Position numbers and translations under genes: made by a program. DNA of 14,931 bases from an uncultured Collinsella sp. (GTDB taxonomy: Bacteria > Actinomycetota > Coriobacteriia > Coriobacteriales > Coriobacteriaceae), in NCBI GenBank assembly GCA_902491915.1, contig CABUJL010000034.1, positions 1 to 14,931 on the forward strand, written 5' to 3'. The notes below the pieces were generated by a model. The model was not told the DNA's origin. It worked only from the letters and a program-made list of their open reading frames with translations, and did no database searches. This document shows, piece by piece, positions 1 to 6,191 of this stretch (position 1 is the first letter of the stretch; each line of letters begins with the position of its first letter).

Positions 1-1
1 C

Positions 2-634
2 CACTACGACGGCCTCATCATCACGGGCGCGCCGGTGGAAAAGATGCCGTTCGAGGAGGTCGACTACTGGCCCGAGCTCTGCCAGATCATGGATTGGTCC
101 ACCACGCACGTGCACTCTACGCTGCACATTTGTTGGGGCGCGCAGGCCGGCCTGTACCATCATTACGGCATCCAGAAGTACGACCTGCCGGCAAAGGCGA
201 GCGGCGTGTTCGAGCATTATCTGGTGAAGCCGCAAAGCCCGCTGGTCCGCGGCTTTGACGACCGCTTCTATGCCGTACATTCGCGCAACACCGACGTGCG
301 CCGCGAGGACGTGGAGGCCGAGCCGCAGCTTGAGGTCGTGGCCGTGTCCGACGAGGTGGGCCTGTACATCGTCAAGTCGACCGACAGCCGTCGCTTCTTT
401 GTCTTTGGTCACCCCGAGTACGATACCGACACGCTGCGCCTGGAGTACGAGCGCGACGTGAAGCGCGGCCTCAACCCTCAGGTGCCGGCGCATTACTTCC
501 CGGGCGACGACCCCTCCGCCGATCCGCGCAACGTCTGGCGCAGCCAAGCTCAGCTGTTCTACACCAACTGGCTCAACTACTACGTCTACCAGACCACGCC
601 CTACGACCTGGCCCGCGCCGGCGAGGAGCACTAG
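2..634 (+). CDS. metA: Homoserine O-acyltransferase MetA, 3' part (5' end outside window)
   Basis: This enzyme acylates the hydroxyl of L-homoserine, the first committed step of methionine synthesis in the cytoplasm. About 210 C-terminal residues are visible out of roughly 300 usual for the family; the reading frame is open to the left edge. Visible family signatures are DGLIITGAPVE, then HICWGAQAG with the nucleophilic cysteine (codon 131-133), and FGHPEYD with the catalytic His (410-412) and Glu (416-418). In MetA the residue after GAPV/L is reported to steer donor choice, Gly in the succinyl-CoA enzyme of E. coli and Glu in acetyl-CoA enzymes. Here it is Glu (codon 38-40), so acetyl-CoA is the predicted donor although the family name says succinyltransferase. 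It converges on the cyclo-ligase gene with only 42 bp between the stops, and I see no intrinsic terminator there. Confidence 0.95.
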   Translation, partial: HYDGLIITGAPVEKMPFEEVDYWPELCQIMDWSTTHVHSTLHICWGAQAGLYHHYGIQKYDLPAKASGVFEHYLVKPQSPLVRGFDDRFYAVHSRNTDVRREDVEAEPQLEVVAVSDEVGLYIVKSTDSRRFFVFGHPEYDTDTLRLEYERDVKRGLNPQVPAHYFPGDDPSADPRNVWRSQAQLFYTNWLNYYVYQTTPYDLARAGEEH

Positions 635-676
635 GCTGCGATGGTACTGCTGTAGCCGTGGCTGATATGGCGGCGA

Positions 677-1273
677 TTAGGCGCTGATGATGTGGGGTAG
701 CGGCAGGTCGTGAGCGTCGGTGGGAACGCGGTCGACGTGCTGCTCGTCAAAGGCGATGCCGATGATTTGGCATGCGGGCGAGAGCATAGGCAGGTAGCGG
801 TCGTAACAACCGCCGCCGTAGCCCAGGCGCGCGCCGGTTTGGTCGAAGGCCACGAGCGGCACGACGATCATGTCGAGAGCTTCGGCAGGCATGATGGGGA
901 AGCGGTCGCTGTCGATGTCCGTGGCCGCGAAGGCCCGCGTGGGGTGGGCGATAAACGGAGCCGCGGACGCATCGTCGGCGGCAACTGCCCGCATGCACAT
1001 GCGCTGGCCACAAGCTGCGGCATCAATTGCCGAGAGCATGCACGGATAGGCTACGCGCCAGCCGCGCACGGCGGCCGCAACGGCAAACGCGGCAGGGTCT
1101 GCCTCGGAACCCATCGCGGCATAGACGGCAACGGTGCGCGGCGCCGCGGCATCCAAGCGGCCCAGCAGCTCAACCAGCCGCGCACAGATATCAGCAGACT
1201 TCGCCGCCCGCACATCCAAATCGAGAGCATCGCGCCGAGCAATCCCCGCCCGCCGCAACTCAGCCTTGTCCAT
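677..1273 (-). CDS. 5-formyltetrahydrofolate cyclo-ligase
   Basis: This enzyme converts 5-formyl-THF to 5,10-methenyl-THF with ATP, recovering folate for one-carbon metabolism; it is cytoplasmic. The 198-residue product is of normal family length. It starts with the usual basic helix (MDKAELRR), has AVYAAMGSEAD near residues 49-59, and carries the diagnostic nucleotide-binding loop GARLGYGGGCYDRYL at about 147-161. I chose the ATG at 1273 because the N-terminus then matches the family and a purine-rich GAGAGAGGG lies just upstream; a TTG at 1300 would add nine residues. It lies about 120 bp downstream of hicB on the same strand, separated from it by strong inverted repeats, so co-transcription with hicAB is uncertain. 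Family assignment is firm; in E. coli the homologue is YgfA. Confidence 0.92.
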   Translation of the reverse strand: MDKAELRRAGIARRDALDLDVRAAKSADICARLVELLGRLDAAAPRTVAVYAAMGSEADPAAFAVAAAVRGWRVAYPCMLSAIDAAACGQRMCMRAVAADDASAAPFIAHPTRAFAATDIDSDRFPIMPAEALDMIVVPLVAFDQTGARLGYGGGCYDRYLPMLSPACQIIGIAFDEQHVDRVPTDAHDLPLPHIISA

Positions 1274-1292
1274 CCCGGCCCTCTCTCCCAAA

Positions 1293-1325
1293 CCTACCAA
1301 AAAGGGACAGGTTTATTTTGGCAGG
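1293..1325 (-). repeat. Short inverted repeat with GGGACAGG core
   Basis: Arms CCTACCAAAA (1293-1302) and TTTTGGCAGG (1316-1325) pair at 9 of 10 positions, with a G-U pair at the tenth in the minus-strand RNA. The enclosed AGGGACAGGTTTA resembles the AAGGAGACAGG phrase at 2091-2101. Such phrases recur in gene-free DNA of many gut bacteria and may be REP-like remnants, but I cannot confirm that here. It lies in the leader of the cyclo-ligase gene, overlapping the rejected TTG start at 1300. Confidence 0.5.
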
Positions 1326-1341
1326 CTTTATCTGGGCAAAC

Positions 1342-1382
1342 GTCGAAGCCGCCAAAAAGGCGCCCTTTGTGGCGGCTTCGAC
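1342..1382 (-). terminator. Strong hairpin after hicB (possible terminator or attenuator)
   Basis: Perfect 13-bp arms GTCGAAGCCGCCA (1342-1354) and TGGCGGCTTCGAC (1370-1382) enclose a second stem AAAGG/CCTTT (1356-1360 and 1364-1368) with a 3-nt loop; a single A/G mismatch separates the two. The hairpin starts 12 nt after the hicB stop. On the minus strand it is followed by GTTTGCCC and not by a run of U, so it is a poor classical terminator. It could instead protect the hicAB mRNA 3' end or attenuate read-through into the cyclo-ligase gene. Confidence 0.5.
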
Positions 1383-1394
1383 TCGACGTTGGCT

Positions 1395-1724
1395 TCACAG
1401 CGCCGCAGCGATCGCTTCAGTCACAAACTTATTGAGTGACTCACCCTTCTTTGCCGCTGCCAGCGCTGCTTGCTTGTGGAGCTCAGAGCCCGTTCTTACG
1501 TTGAACGAGCCCTTAAAAGCCCGCTCGGGTTCCTTGCCCTTCTCGGCGCAAAACTCAAGGTAATCGTCGACGGCGTCGTGGAAGCATTGCTCCACTTCTT
1601 CAGCCGTGGAGCCTTCAAATACGATTGCGTCCCTAATGCCGGCGACCATACCTGTTAGCACATGCTGTTCGGCATCGAACTCGACCGGGGCGAAATAACC
1701 CTTGTATGCCAAAACGTTACTCAT
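1395..1724 (-). CDS. hicB: HicB-family antitoxin
   Basis: This is the antitoxin and autorepressor of a type II HicAB module: it binds and neutralises the mRNA-cleaving HicA and represses its own operon. The 109-residue protein shows the HicB N-terminal partial RNase H-like fold (YKGYFAPVEFDAEQHVLTG, then STAEEVEQCFHDAVDDYLEFC). It ends in a C-terminal ribbon-helix-helix type DNA-binding tail (GSFNVRTGSELHKQAALAA to LNKFVTEAI). I chose the ATG at 1724 and not the one at 1739 because GGAGGT sits at ideal spacing before 1724. This gives an 8-bp overlap with hicA (ATGAGTAA), typical of translational coupling. The toxin-first order is normal for hicAB. Confidence 0.9.
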   Translation of the reverse strand: MSNVLAYKGYFAPVEFDAEQHVLTGMVAGIRDAIVFEGSTAEEVEQCFHDAVDDYLEFCAEKGKEPERAFKGSFNVRTGSELHKQAALAAAKKGESLNKFVTEAIAAAL

Positions 1725-1980
1725 GACTACCTCCGACATCTTGCAGAAAGCGAACGATGTTTCGAATGGTCCCCGCTGTCAATTCGTCAGATGGATGAGG
1801 CGCGTGCATTACGAACATCCTGCCATCTGATGGCCTGTAGAAGCGAACGCGCGATCCGGATGTCTTGCCTTTGCGGTCCATTTCAAAGCCATATGAAGCC
1901 ATAACTTTAAGAAAGTCAGCGAATCTATACGTTGAAGGACAGCTAAGCAGCTGGGCGATGAGTTTATCGGATCGAGTCAT
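1717..1980 (-). CDS. hicA: HicA-family toxin (mRNA interferase)
   Basis: This is the toxin of the HicAB pair, a small double-stranded-RNA-binding-fold ribonuclease that blocks translation when free. The 87-residue product has the family pattern: an N-terminal helix (SDKLIAQLLSCPSTYRFADFLKVMASYGFEM), a strand with GSRVRFYRPSDGR, and HPSDELTAGTIRNIVRFLQDVG at the end. Most HicA proteins have GSH at the active strand; here the position is Arg44 (GSR), as I recall for a recognised YcfA-like subgroup, while His59 and His62 remain nearby. Activity is therefore likely but not certain. The start ATG at 1980 has GAGG seven bases upstream. It is the first gene of a two-gene operon with the promoter and operator in 1995-2032. 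Confidence 0.88.
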   Translation of the reverse strand: MTRSDKLIAQLLSCPSTYRFADFLKVMASYGFEMDRKGKTSGSRVRFYRPSDGRMFVMHAPHPSDELTAGTIRNIVRFLQDVGGSHE

Positions 1981-1994
1981 CCCGCCTCACATTC

Positions 1995-2015
1995 TGCAAC
2001 TATATTCTAGTTGCA
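1995..2015. promoter_or_regulatory. Palindromic operator over the hicAB -10 region
   Basis: A perfect inverted repeat has arms TGCAACTA (1995-2002) and TAGTTGCA (2008-2015) with a 5-bp spacer. It overlaps the predicted -10 box of hicAB and lies 15-35 bp upstream of the hicA start codon, where a HicB autorepressor would be expected to bind. The assignment to HicB is inference from position. Confidence 0.6.
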
Positions 2016-2032
2016 ATTTCAGTTTGATGCAA
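2004..2032 (-). promoter_or_regulatory. Predicted hicAB promoter
   Basis: Read on the minus strand, TTGCAT (2027-2032) and TAGAAT (2004-2009) are separated by exactly 17 bp. The -10 differs from consensus at one base; the -35 is weaker (TTG conserved). Its -10 lies inside the palindrome at 1995-2015, consistent with repression by occlusion. Confidence 0.55.
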
Positions 2033-2042
2033 GCACCTCTAC

Positions 2043-2076
2043 TATAGAACATGTGTGCGTATAGAACAAGTGTTCG
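2043..2076. promoter_or_regulatory. Two tandem 17-bp repeats resembling LexA (SOS) boxes
   Basis: TATAGAACATGTGTGCG (2043-2059) is followed directly by TATAGAACAAGTGTTCG (2060-2076); they agree at 15 of 17 positions. Each contains GAAC-N4-GTxC. The second, AGAACAAGTGTTCG, fits the Gram-positive LexA box consensus CGAACRNRYGTTYC except at its outermost bases; the first has one further mismatch in the right half-site. They lie 14 bp or more upstream of the predicted hicAB -35 box, so SOS control of hicAB is possible. An uncharacterised regulator binding a tandem site is the alternative. Confidence 0.45.
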
Positions 2077-2138
2077 AATCACAACTGAGGAAGGAGACAG
2101 GCACCTTTGTGGTGGTCTGTGCTGTGGAGTGGGCGTCT

Positions 2139-2215
2139 GCGGCGGTTTGTCTCAATCTGTAACAGTAACTCGGCAAAATTGGACCTAGATGTTGCAGATT
2201 GAGACAAACCGCCGC
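2139..2215. repeat. 77-bp palindromic element with 26-bp arms
   Basis: Arms 2139-2164 and 2190-2215 are complementary over 26 bp with only one G/T mismatch; the outer 21 bp are perfect and contain GGTTTGTCTCAATCTG. The loop is 25 nt. Neither side is followed by a T-run, so it is not a normal intrinsic terminator. It lies between the hicAB upstream region and the M16 peptidase terminator. The form suggests a mobile palindromic element (REP/MITE-like) or a structured small RNA; no ORF of interest runs through it. Confidence 0.75.
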
Positions 2216-2246
2216 GGTGGGCTGCGCCACCCCGCTCAAACCGCAG

Positions 2247-2288
2247 AAAAAAGGTAGATTTTCAGGCATGTCCCAATAATCTACCTTT
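2247..2288 (-). terminator. Intrinsic terminator of the M16C peptidase gene
   Basis: On the minus strand, AAAGGTAGATT (2278-2288) and AATCTACCTTT (2250-2260) form an 11-bp stem with a 17-nt loop. The stem runs straight into a tract of six T (plus-strand A at 2247-2252). It begins 7 nt after the peptidase stop codon, so it clearly ends that transcript. Confidence 0.8.
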
Positions 2289-2295
2289 GTTGTGG

Positions 2296-5200
2296 TTAGC
2301 TCAGCAGGTCGACTACGTTGAAGCCGGCGTTGCTCTTGGCGATGACGTCGCGTCCGCCAAAGACGCAGGTGGGCGATTCGGCCGCAATGCGCGTCACGTC
2401 GGCACCGAGCGAGCGAAGCTCACCGGGCGTGGCGGCGAGCATCTGGGCGCGGCGCTCCTCGCGTGCATGTGGATCGAGCCCGGCCAGGTAGGTCGTGTTG
2501 CGGCGCTTGGTGAGCGCGTACGGCTTCACCGGCGCGTCCATGCCGCTCACGCAGCTCACGATAAAGCCCTCAAAGGCGGCCTCGTCGGGCTCAAAGCTGC
2601 CGAGCCATTCGCCTGCGTGCGCCACGCGCTCAATCGAGGGGTCGATTGCCGGGTCGCGGTAGGTGTAGAACGCCGCCTGACGCTCGCCGGCTGCGCGGAA
2701 TCCGCAGCCGTACGCACCACCCTTCACGCGGATCTCGTTCCACAGGTAGTCGTAAGAGAGCGCGTTGGCAGCCACGGCCCAAGCGCCTGTCACGTCAATG
2801 CCCAGGCGACGCGGATCGCACGCACGTGCGGCAAAGCAGATATCGCTGGGGATCACGAAAGCCTCGTGGCGGTCGCGCGGCGTCGGCACCACGAGAGCGT
2901 CGCGGCCGACATCGGCACCATCGCCCGCACCCAGCCCCAGGTCGCCCGCGGCATCCCAGTACGCGTCAAAGTCCTCGTCGCTGCCGGTAAAGCTCGCCAT
3001 GCAGCCGTCGGCCACAAAGATGCGGCCTGCCAGCTCGGTAAGCTTGGCGCGCAGGCCGTCCAGGCGCTCGTCAAAGTGGTCGAGCAGATCGCGCAGGAAC
3101 AGATAGAAATCAACGCCCGAAAGCTGCTCGCGCACCACGGCCGAAGGCGAGCTGTAGCTCATCGCGCGACCGAGCGCCGCCGAGTGGCCGTTGTTGATAA
3201 AGCCCTGCTCAAGCCCAATGCGAATCTGCGTGAGCACGTCGCGCATGCGGTCGGCGTCGGCGTCTGCCAAAAGCGTGCTCGACCATACCTCGCGCGGCAG
3301 ACTCGCCAGTGCATCGATCTTCTCGGACAGGGCGCCGGCGCTCACCAGCAGGTAGGGGCGCACGCCGTCCACGTCGGGCTGCGTCATGACTTCGGTCGTA
3401 AAGCTCAAAAAGCCGAGCTTGCCAGCGAGCAAGTTGTCGAGTTCCTCGGCCGAGTGCTCGCGCGTGGGCAGCTGCTTAAGCAGGCGGCAGAGCAGTGTCA
3501 CATAGGGCAGGTCCTCAAACGCGACGCAGCTCAGGTCGAAATACTGCATGGCGTAGGCCAGACGGTTGGTGGGGATGTCGTGGCGCAGGCAGGGGATGGG
3601 CGTGGTCGTGTCTACGACCAGCGGCGGCTCGGGGCGCGCCTCGCCAATGTCGGACACGCGCAGGCGCGGCAGCGTGGCCTTGGCCTCGGGTGTGTCTTCT
3701 GCCTCCTGCGCGGCACGCAGCGCGGCCGTGCGCTCGACCACGTCGGCCAGCTCGGCATCGGTCATGGCATCGCGCTTGGCTGCCAGCTCGGCGGCTTCGG
3801 CACCCTCCGAACCCTCGGCGGCGTCCGCCGGCACCAGCTCGACCAGTGCCATGTGATCGTTCTGCAGCACCAGCTCGCGCAGCAGATCCTCAAAATAGCT
3901 GCCGTCCAGCTCGCTACGCAGCTCCTCGTACACCGGGCCGTACTTGAGCGTCAGCGTCGCGGCGTCGTCATCGTAGAGCCACGTGCTCAGCGCGTCACAC
4001 GCAATGGCCACGCCGTCGGCGATACCGTAGTCGCGCTGGCGCAGGTCGTATTCGTTGCTGCTGATGATGGCTTCCAGGCGCTCGCGCGGAACGCCATGTT
4101 CGCATAAGTCGCGGCAGGCGTCCTGGAACACGCGGCGCAGCTCGCGCGCCACGCCGGGCTGCGCGTTTTGCAGCATGATGAGCTCGTAGGGCTGCAGGCT
4201 CTCGGCCGCCGTGTAGCTCACCACGTTGCCGCCCAGACCCGCCGCCAGTATGGCCTTCTTAACCGGCGCCTCGTTGGATCCCAGCAGCGCCTCGAACAGG
4301 ATATCCGCCGCGATCGTGCGCTTGCGGTCGAGCGCGTTTCCCAGCACCAGGCCCAGGCCAACCAGGGCGTTCTCGGGCGTGGTGGCCATCTCGACGCGCT
4401 CATACTCGCAGGTCACAGGTGCCTGTACATCCAGCGGGTTGGGCGCCAGTGCGGACGGATCCTCGCCGGCGGCAACGGCCGCGTCCATGCGGCGGCTCGC
4501 AGCACTCGACTGCGACAGATAGCGTTCGTTCAAAAACGCGAGCGCGCGGTCTACATCTAGGTCGCCGTAGAGCGTTATATAAGAGTTGGAAGGATTGTAG
4601 TGGCGCGCGTGCGTATCCAGGAACTGCTCGTAGGTGAGCGCAGGAATCGCGCGCGGGTCGCCGCCACTCTCGTGCGCATAGGCGGTGTCGGGATAAAGCG
4701 CGGCGTTGACGGCGTCGTCCAGCACGCTCATGGGGTCGGACAGCGCTCCCTTCATCTCGTTGAACACTACGCCGTTATAGCGCAGTGTGCCCTTGCGCAG
4801 GCTCGCGGAGCTGTCGTCGCCCTCGCTCTCGGCGCCCTCCGGCAGGTCCAGCTCGTAGTGCCAGCCCTCCTGCTCAAAAATGGTGGGCTTGGTGTAGATG
4901 GCCGGGTTGAACACCGCGTCCAGGTACACGTCCATCAGGTTGTACAGATCCTGCTCGTTGGTGGTGGCAACGGGGTAGATAGTCTTGTCGGGGTAGGTCA
5001 TGGCGTTGAGGAACGTCTGCATGGAGCTCTTGATCAGGTCGACAAACGGCTCCTTGACGGGGAACTTGGCCGACCCGCACAGCACCGAGTGCTCAAGAAT
5101 ATGGAACACGCCGGTGGAATCGGCCGGCGGTGTCTTAAAGCCAATGGCAAAGGCCTTGTTTTCGTCGTCGCACGCCAGGTACAGCAGGCGAGCGCCCGAT

Positions 5201-5340
5201 GCGGTGTGACGCAGCACGTAGGCGTCCGAGTCGAGCTCGGGCACGGTCTCGCAGCGCTCGACGGCAAAACCGTGGCAGGTGGTACCGGGCACCAGCAGCG
5301 CGGCGGCAGCGGCGCGCGGGTCGGTTGAGGTGGTGGGCAT
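2296..5340 (-). CDS. Insulinase-like zinc metallopeptidase, M16C family (PreP-like)
   Basis: This is a large clam-shell zinc peptidase that degrades unstructured peptides inside an enclosed chamber. I see no signal peptide, so it is probably cytoplasmic. The 1014-residue length is right for M16C (PreP, falcilysin type), where both halves are fused in one chain. The inverse zinc motif HILEH is at residues 80-84 (His80, Glu83, His84), followed by SVLCGS as in PreP. The distal zinc ligand is expected in VVFNEMKGAL at Glu195. An acidic stretch (EGAESEGDDSSAS, about 168-180) accounts for slightly wider spacing than in plant PreP. The M16C-associated middle region and a degenerate C-terminal M16 half follow. 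The ATG at 5340 was chosen because AAAGGAGA precedes it at good spacing and the frame upstream lacks family similarity. It is monocistronic with its own terminator; a TATACT on the minus strand (5393-5398) could be a -10, but no good -35 is visible. Confidence 0.93.
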   Translation of the reverse strand: MPTTSTDPRAAAAALLVPGTTCHGFAVERCETVPELDSDAYVLRHTASGARLLYLACDDENKAFAIGFKTPPADSTGVFHILEHSVLCGSAKFPVKEPFVDLIKSSMQTFLNAMTYPDKTIYPVATTNEQDLYNLMDVYLDAVFNPAIYTKPTIFEQEGWHYELDLPEGAESEGDDSSASLRKGTLRYNGVVFNEMKGALSDPMSVLDDAVNAALYPDTAYAHESGGDPRAIPALTYEQFLDTHARHYNPSNSYITLYGDLDVDRALAFLNERYLSQSSAASRRMDAAVAAGEDPSALAPNPLDVQAPVTCEYERVEMATTPENALVGLGLVLGNALDRKRTIAADILFEALLGSNEAPVKKAILAAGLGGNVVSYTAAESLQPYELIMLQNAQPGVARELRRVFQDACRDLCEHGVPRERLEAIISSNEYDLRQRDYGIADGVAIACDALSTWLYDDDAATLTLKYGPVYEELRSELDGSYFEDLLRELVLQNDHMALVELVPADAAEGSEGAEAAELAAKRDAMTDAELADVVERTAALRAAQEAEDTPEAKATLPRLRVSDIGEARPEPPLVVDTTTPIPCLRHDIPTNRLAYAMQYFDLSCVAFEDLPYVTLLCRLLKQLPTREHSAEELDNLLAGKLGFLSFTTEVMTQPDVDGVRPYLLVSAGALSEKIDALASLPREVWSSTLLADADADRMRDVLTQIRIGLEQGFINNGHSAALGRAMSYSSPSAVVREQLSGVDFYLFLRDLLDHFDERLDGLRAKLTELAGRIFVADGCMASFTGSDEDFDAYWDAAGDLGLGAGDGADVGRDALVVPTPRDRHEAFVIPSDICFAARACDPRRLGIDVTGAWAVAANALSYDYLWNEIRVKGGAYGCGFRAAGERQAAFYTYRDPAIDPSIERVAHAGEWLGSFEPDEAAFEGFIVSCVSGMDAPVKPYALTKRRNTTYLAGLDPHAREERRAQMLAATPGELRSLGADVTRIAAESPTCVFGGRDVIAKSNAGFNVVDLLS

Positions 5341-6113
5341 ATGCAGTCTCCTTTGACGCCCCAGCGGGGGCGAATCGAGTCGAATCCTCGAGAGTATACC
5401 CATATGGGGCCGCGGCTCTGCGGCGAACTGAAGACGATGCTGGCGGATTGGGCATAGGCCCCGCGTGTCCCGCCAAATGAGCGTGGATTTTCGGACGAAA
5501 TAATCCGTCGCAGGCCCAAATGCCGTCCAATTATCCACTCCCGCACACCTTTCGTCTCCAACCGTGAGATGAGAGATAGACGAGAGGCGTATACGAAAGA
5601 TGGCTGTACAGCAAAGAGCCAAACAATTAATAGTGCTGTTAATAGTGCTGTTTGGTTGGTGATTGTTTTTTCAGTAAAAACACTTACGAATAAAGCAAGT
5701 TGCAAACAGCTGCCCCCTTATTTCGTGCTCATTTTTAAGGCGAGAAATTGCCGTCATATGGTCGGGCGAGTTACAACGATTGCGATTTAGTATTTGGCGC
5801 GGATGCGGTCGATTCCGATGAAACGCTAGTTGACCACGCGGTAGATTGCACTTTCTCCCAGACGCCCCGTCAATGCGCAATAAGCCAGATAACAAAGCGA
5901 TTGCCGGTGCGTCTATCCATGGGGAATTCCGGGAAAGCTTCTGCGGACAGTCAAAAGATTCGTCGGCCCCAAGCGGATTAAAGGTATTTGCATAAGACGT
6001 CATTTAACTAGGGACGATGCATATTGAATCGTTCAATGAACTTGCACGCTGTGTCCAACAATGCCGATTGTTGTTTTAAGGGGCTTGATGAAAGAGCAGA
6101 ATCAAAATAATAC
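5341..6113. other. Long gene-free stretch upstream of the peptidase and the SIS gene
   Basis: I found no convincing gene here on either strand. Open frames are short or lack start, family signature and ribosome binding site. The leader of the peptidase gene holds a small hairpin, CGCCCC/GGGGCG at 5357-5362 and 5367-5372. A 12-bp sequence, TTAATAGTGCTG, is repeated in tandem at 5627-5650 and flanked by the inverted repeat CCAAACA (5619-5625)/TGTTTGG (5649-5655). On the minus strand around 5829-5873 the translation LTGRLGESAIYRVVN, broken by stops just downstream, faintly resembles an excisionase-type helix-turn-helix and may be a gene remnant; this is a weak call. Confidence 0.5.
6056..6077 (+). 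terminator. Weak terminator-like hairpin before the first SIS gene
   Basis: CAACAAT (6056-6062) and ATTGTTG (6067-6073) form a 7-bp stem with a GCCG loop, followed by TTTT. The stem is AT-rich and weak. It could insulate the SIS promoter at 6114 from upstream transcription, although no + strand gene is seen upstream. Confidence 0.35.
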
Positions 6114-6149
6114 TTGCATAGTTAGTTATATAAAGTATTATAACGTTAT
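6114..6149 (+). promoter_or_regulatory. Promoter and palindromic operator of the first SIS deglycase gene
   Basis: TTGCAT (6114-6119) and TATTAT (6136-6141) are 16 bp apart and make a plausible promoter. The perfect 10-bp palindrome ATAACGTTAT (6140-6149) starts in the -10 box. A wider inverted repeat GTTATA (6125-6130)/TATAAC (6139-6144) also covers the spacer. One-mismatch versions of the palindrome occur before the regulator genes (7591-7600) and the PTS operon (9272-9281). This fits an operator for one of the GntR proteins encoded next door; which one is not known. Confidence 0.6.
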
Positions 6150-6191
6150 GGGATGAATGAAGGGTTCATCTAAGTGAGTTAGGAGTAAGGG

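Noticed and set aside
2042..2269. Minus-strand frame of 75 codons between hicAB and the peptidase
   Set aside because: It runs through the 26-bp-arm palindrome and the LexA-like repeats; it is structured intergenic DNA and not a protein gene.
2287..4107. 606-codon plus-strand frame opposite the M16C peptidase
   Set aside because: It is an antisense shadow of a clear peptidase with HxxEH motif; composition is biased and no motif is seen.
5341..5622. N-terminal extension of the M16C peptidase to 5622
   Set aside because: The extra 94 residues have no family similarity, and a strong AAAGGAGA ribosome binding site supports the ATG at 5340.
5748..5981. Plus-strand frame of 77 codons before the weak terminator at 6056-6077
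   Set aside because: No family resemblance or convincing start signal; too little to call a gene.
5671..6003. Minus-strand frame of 110 codons in the gene-free stretch
   Set aside because: No recognisable domain, no ribosome binding site and unlikely composition.
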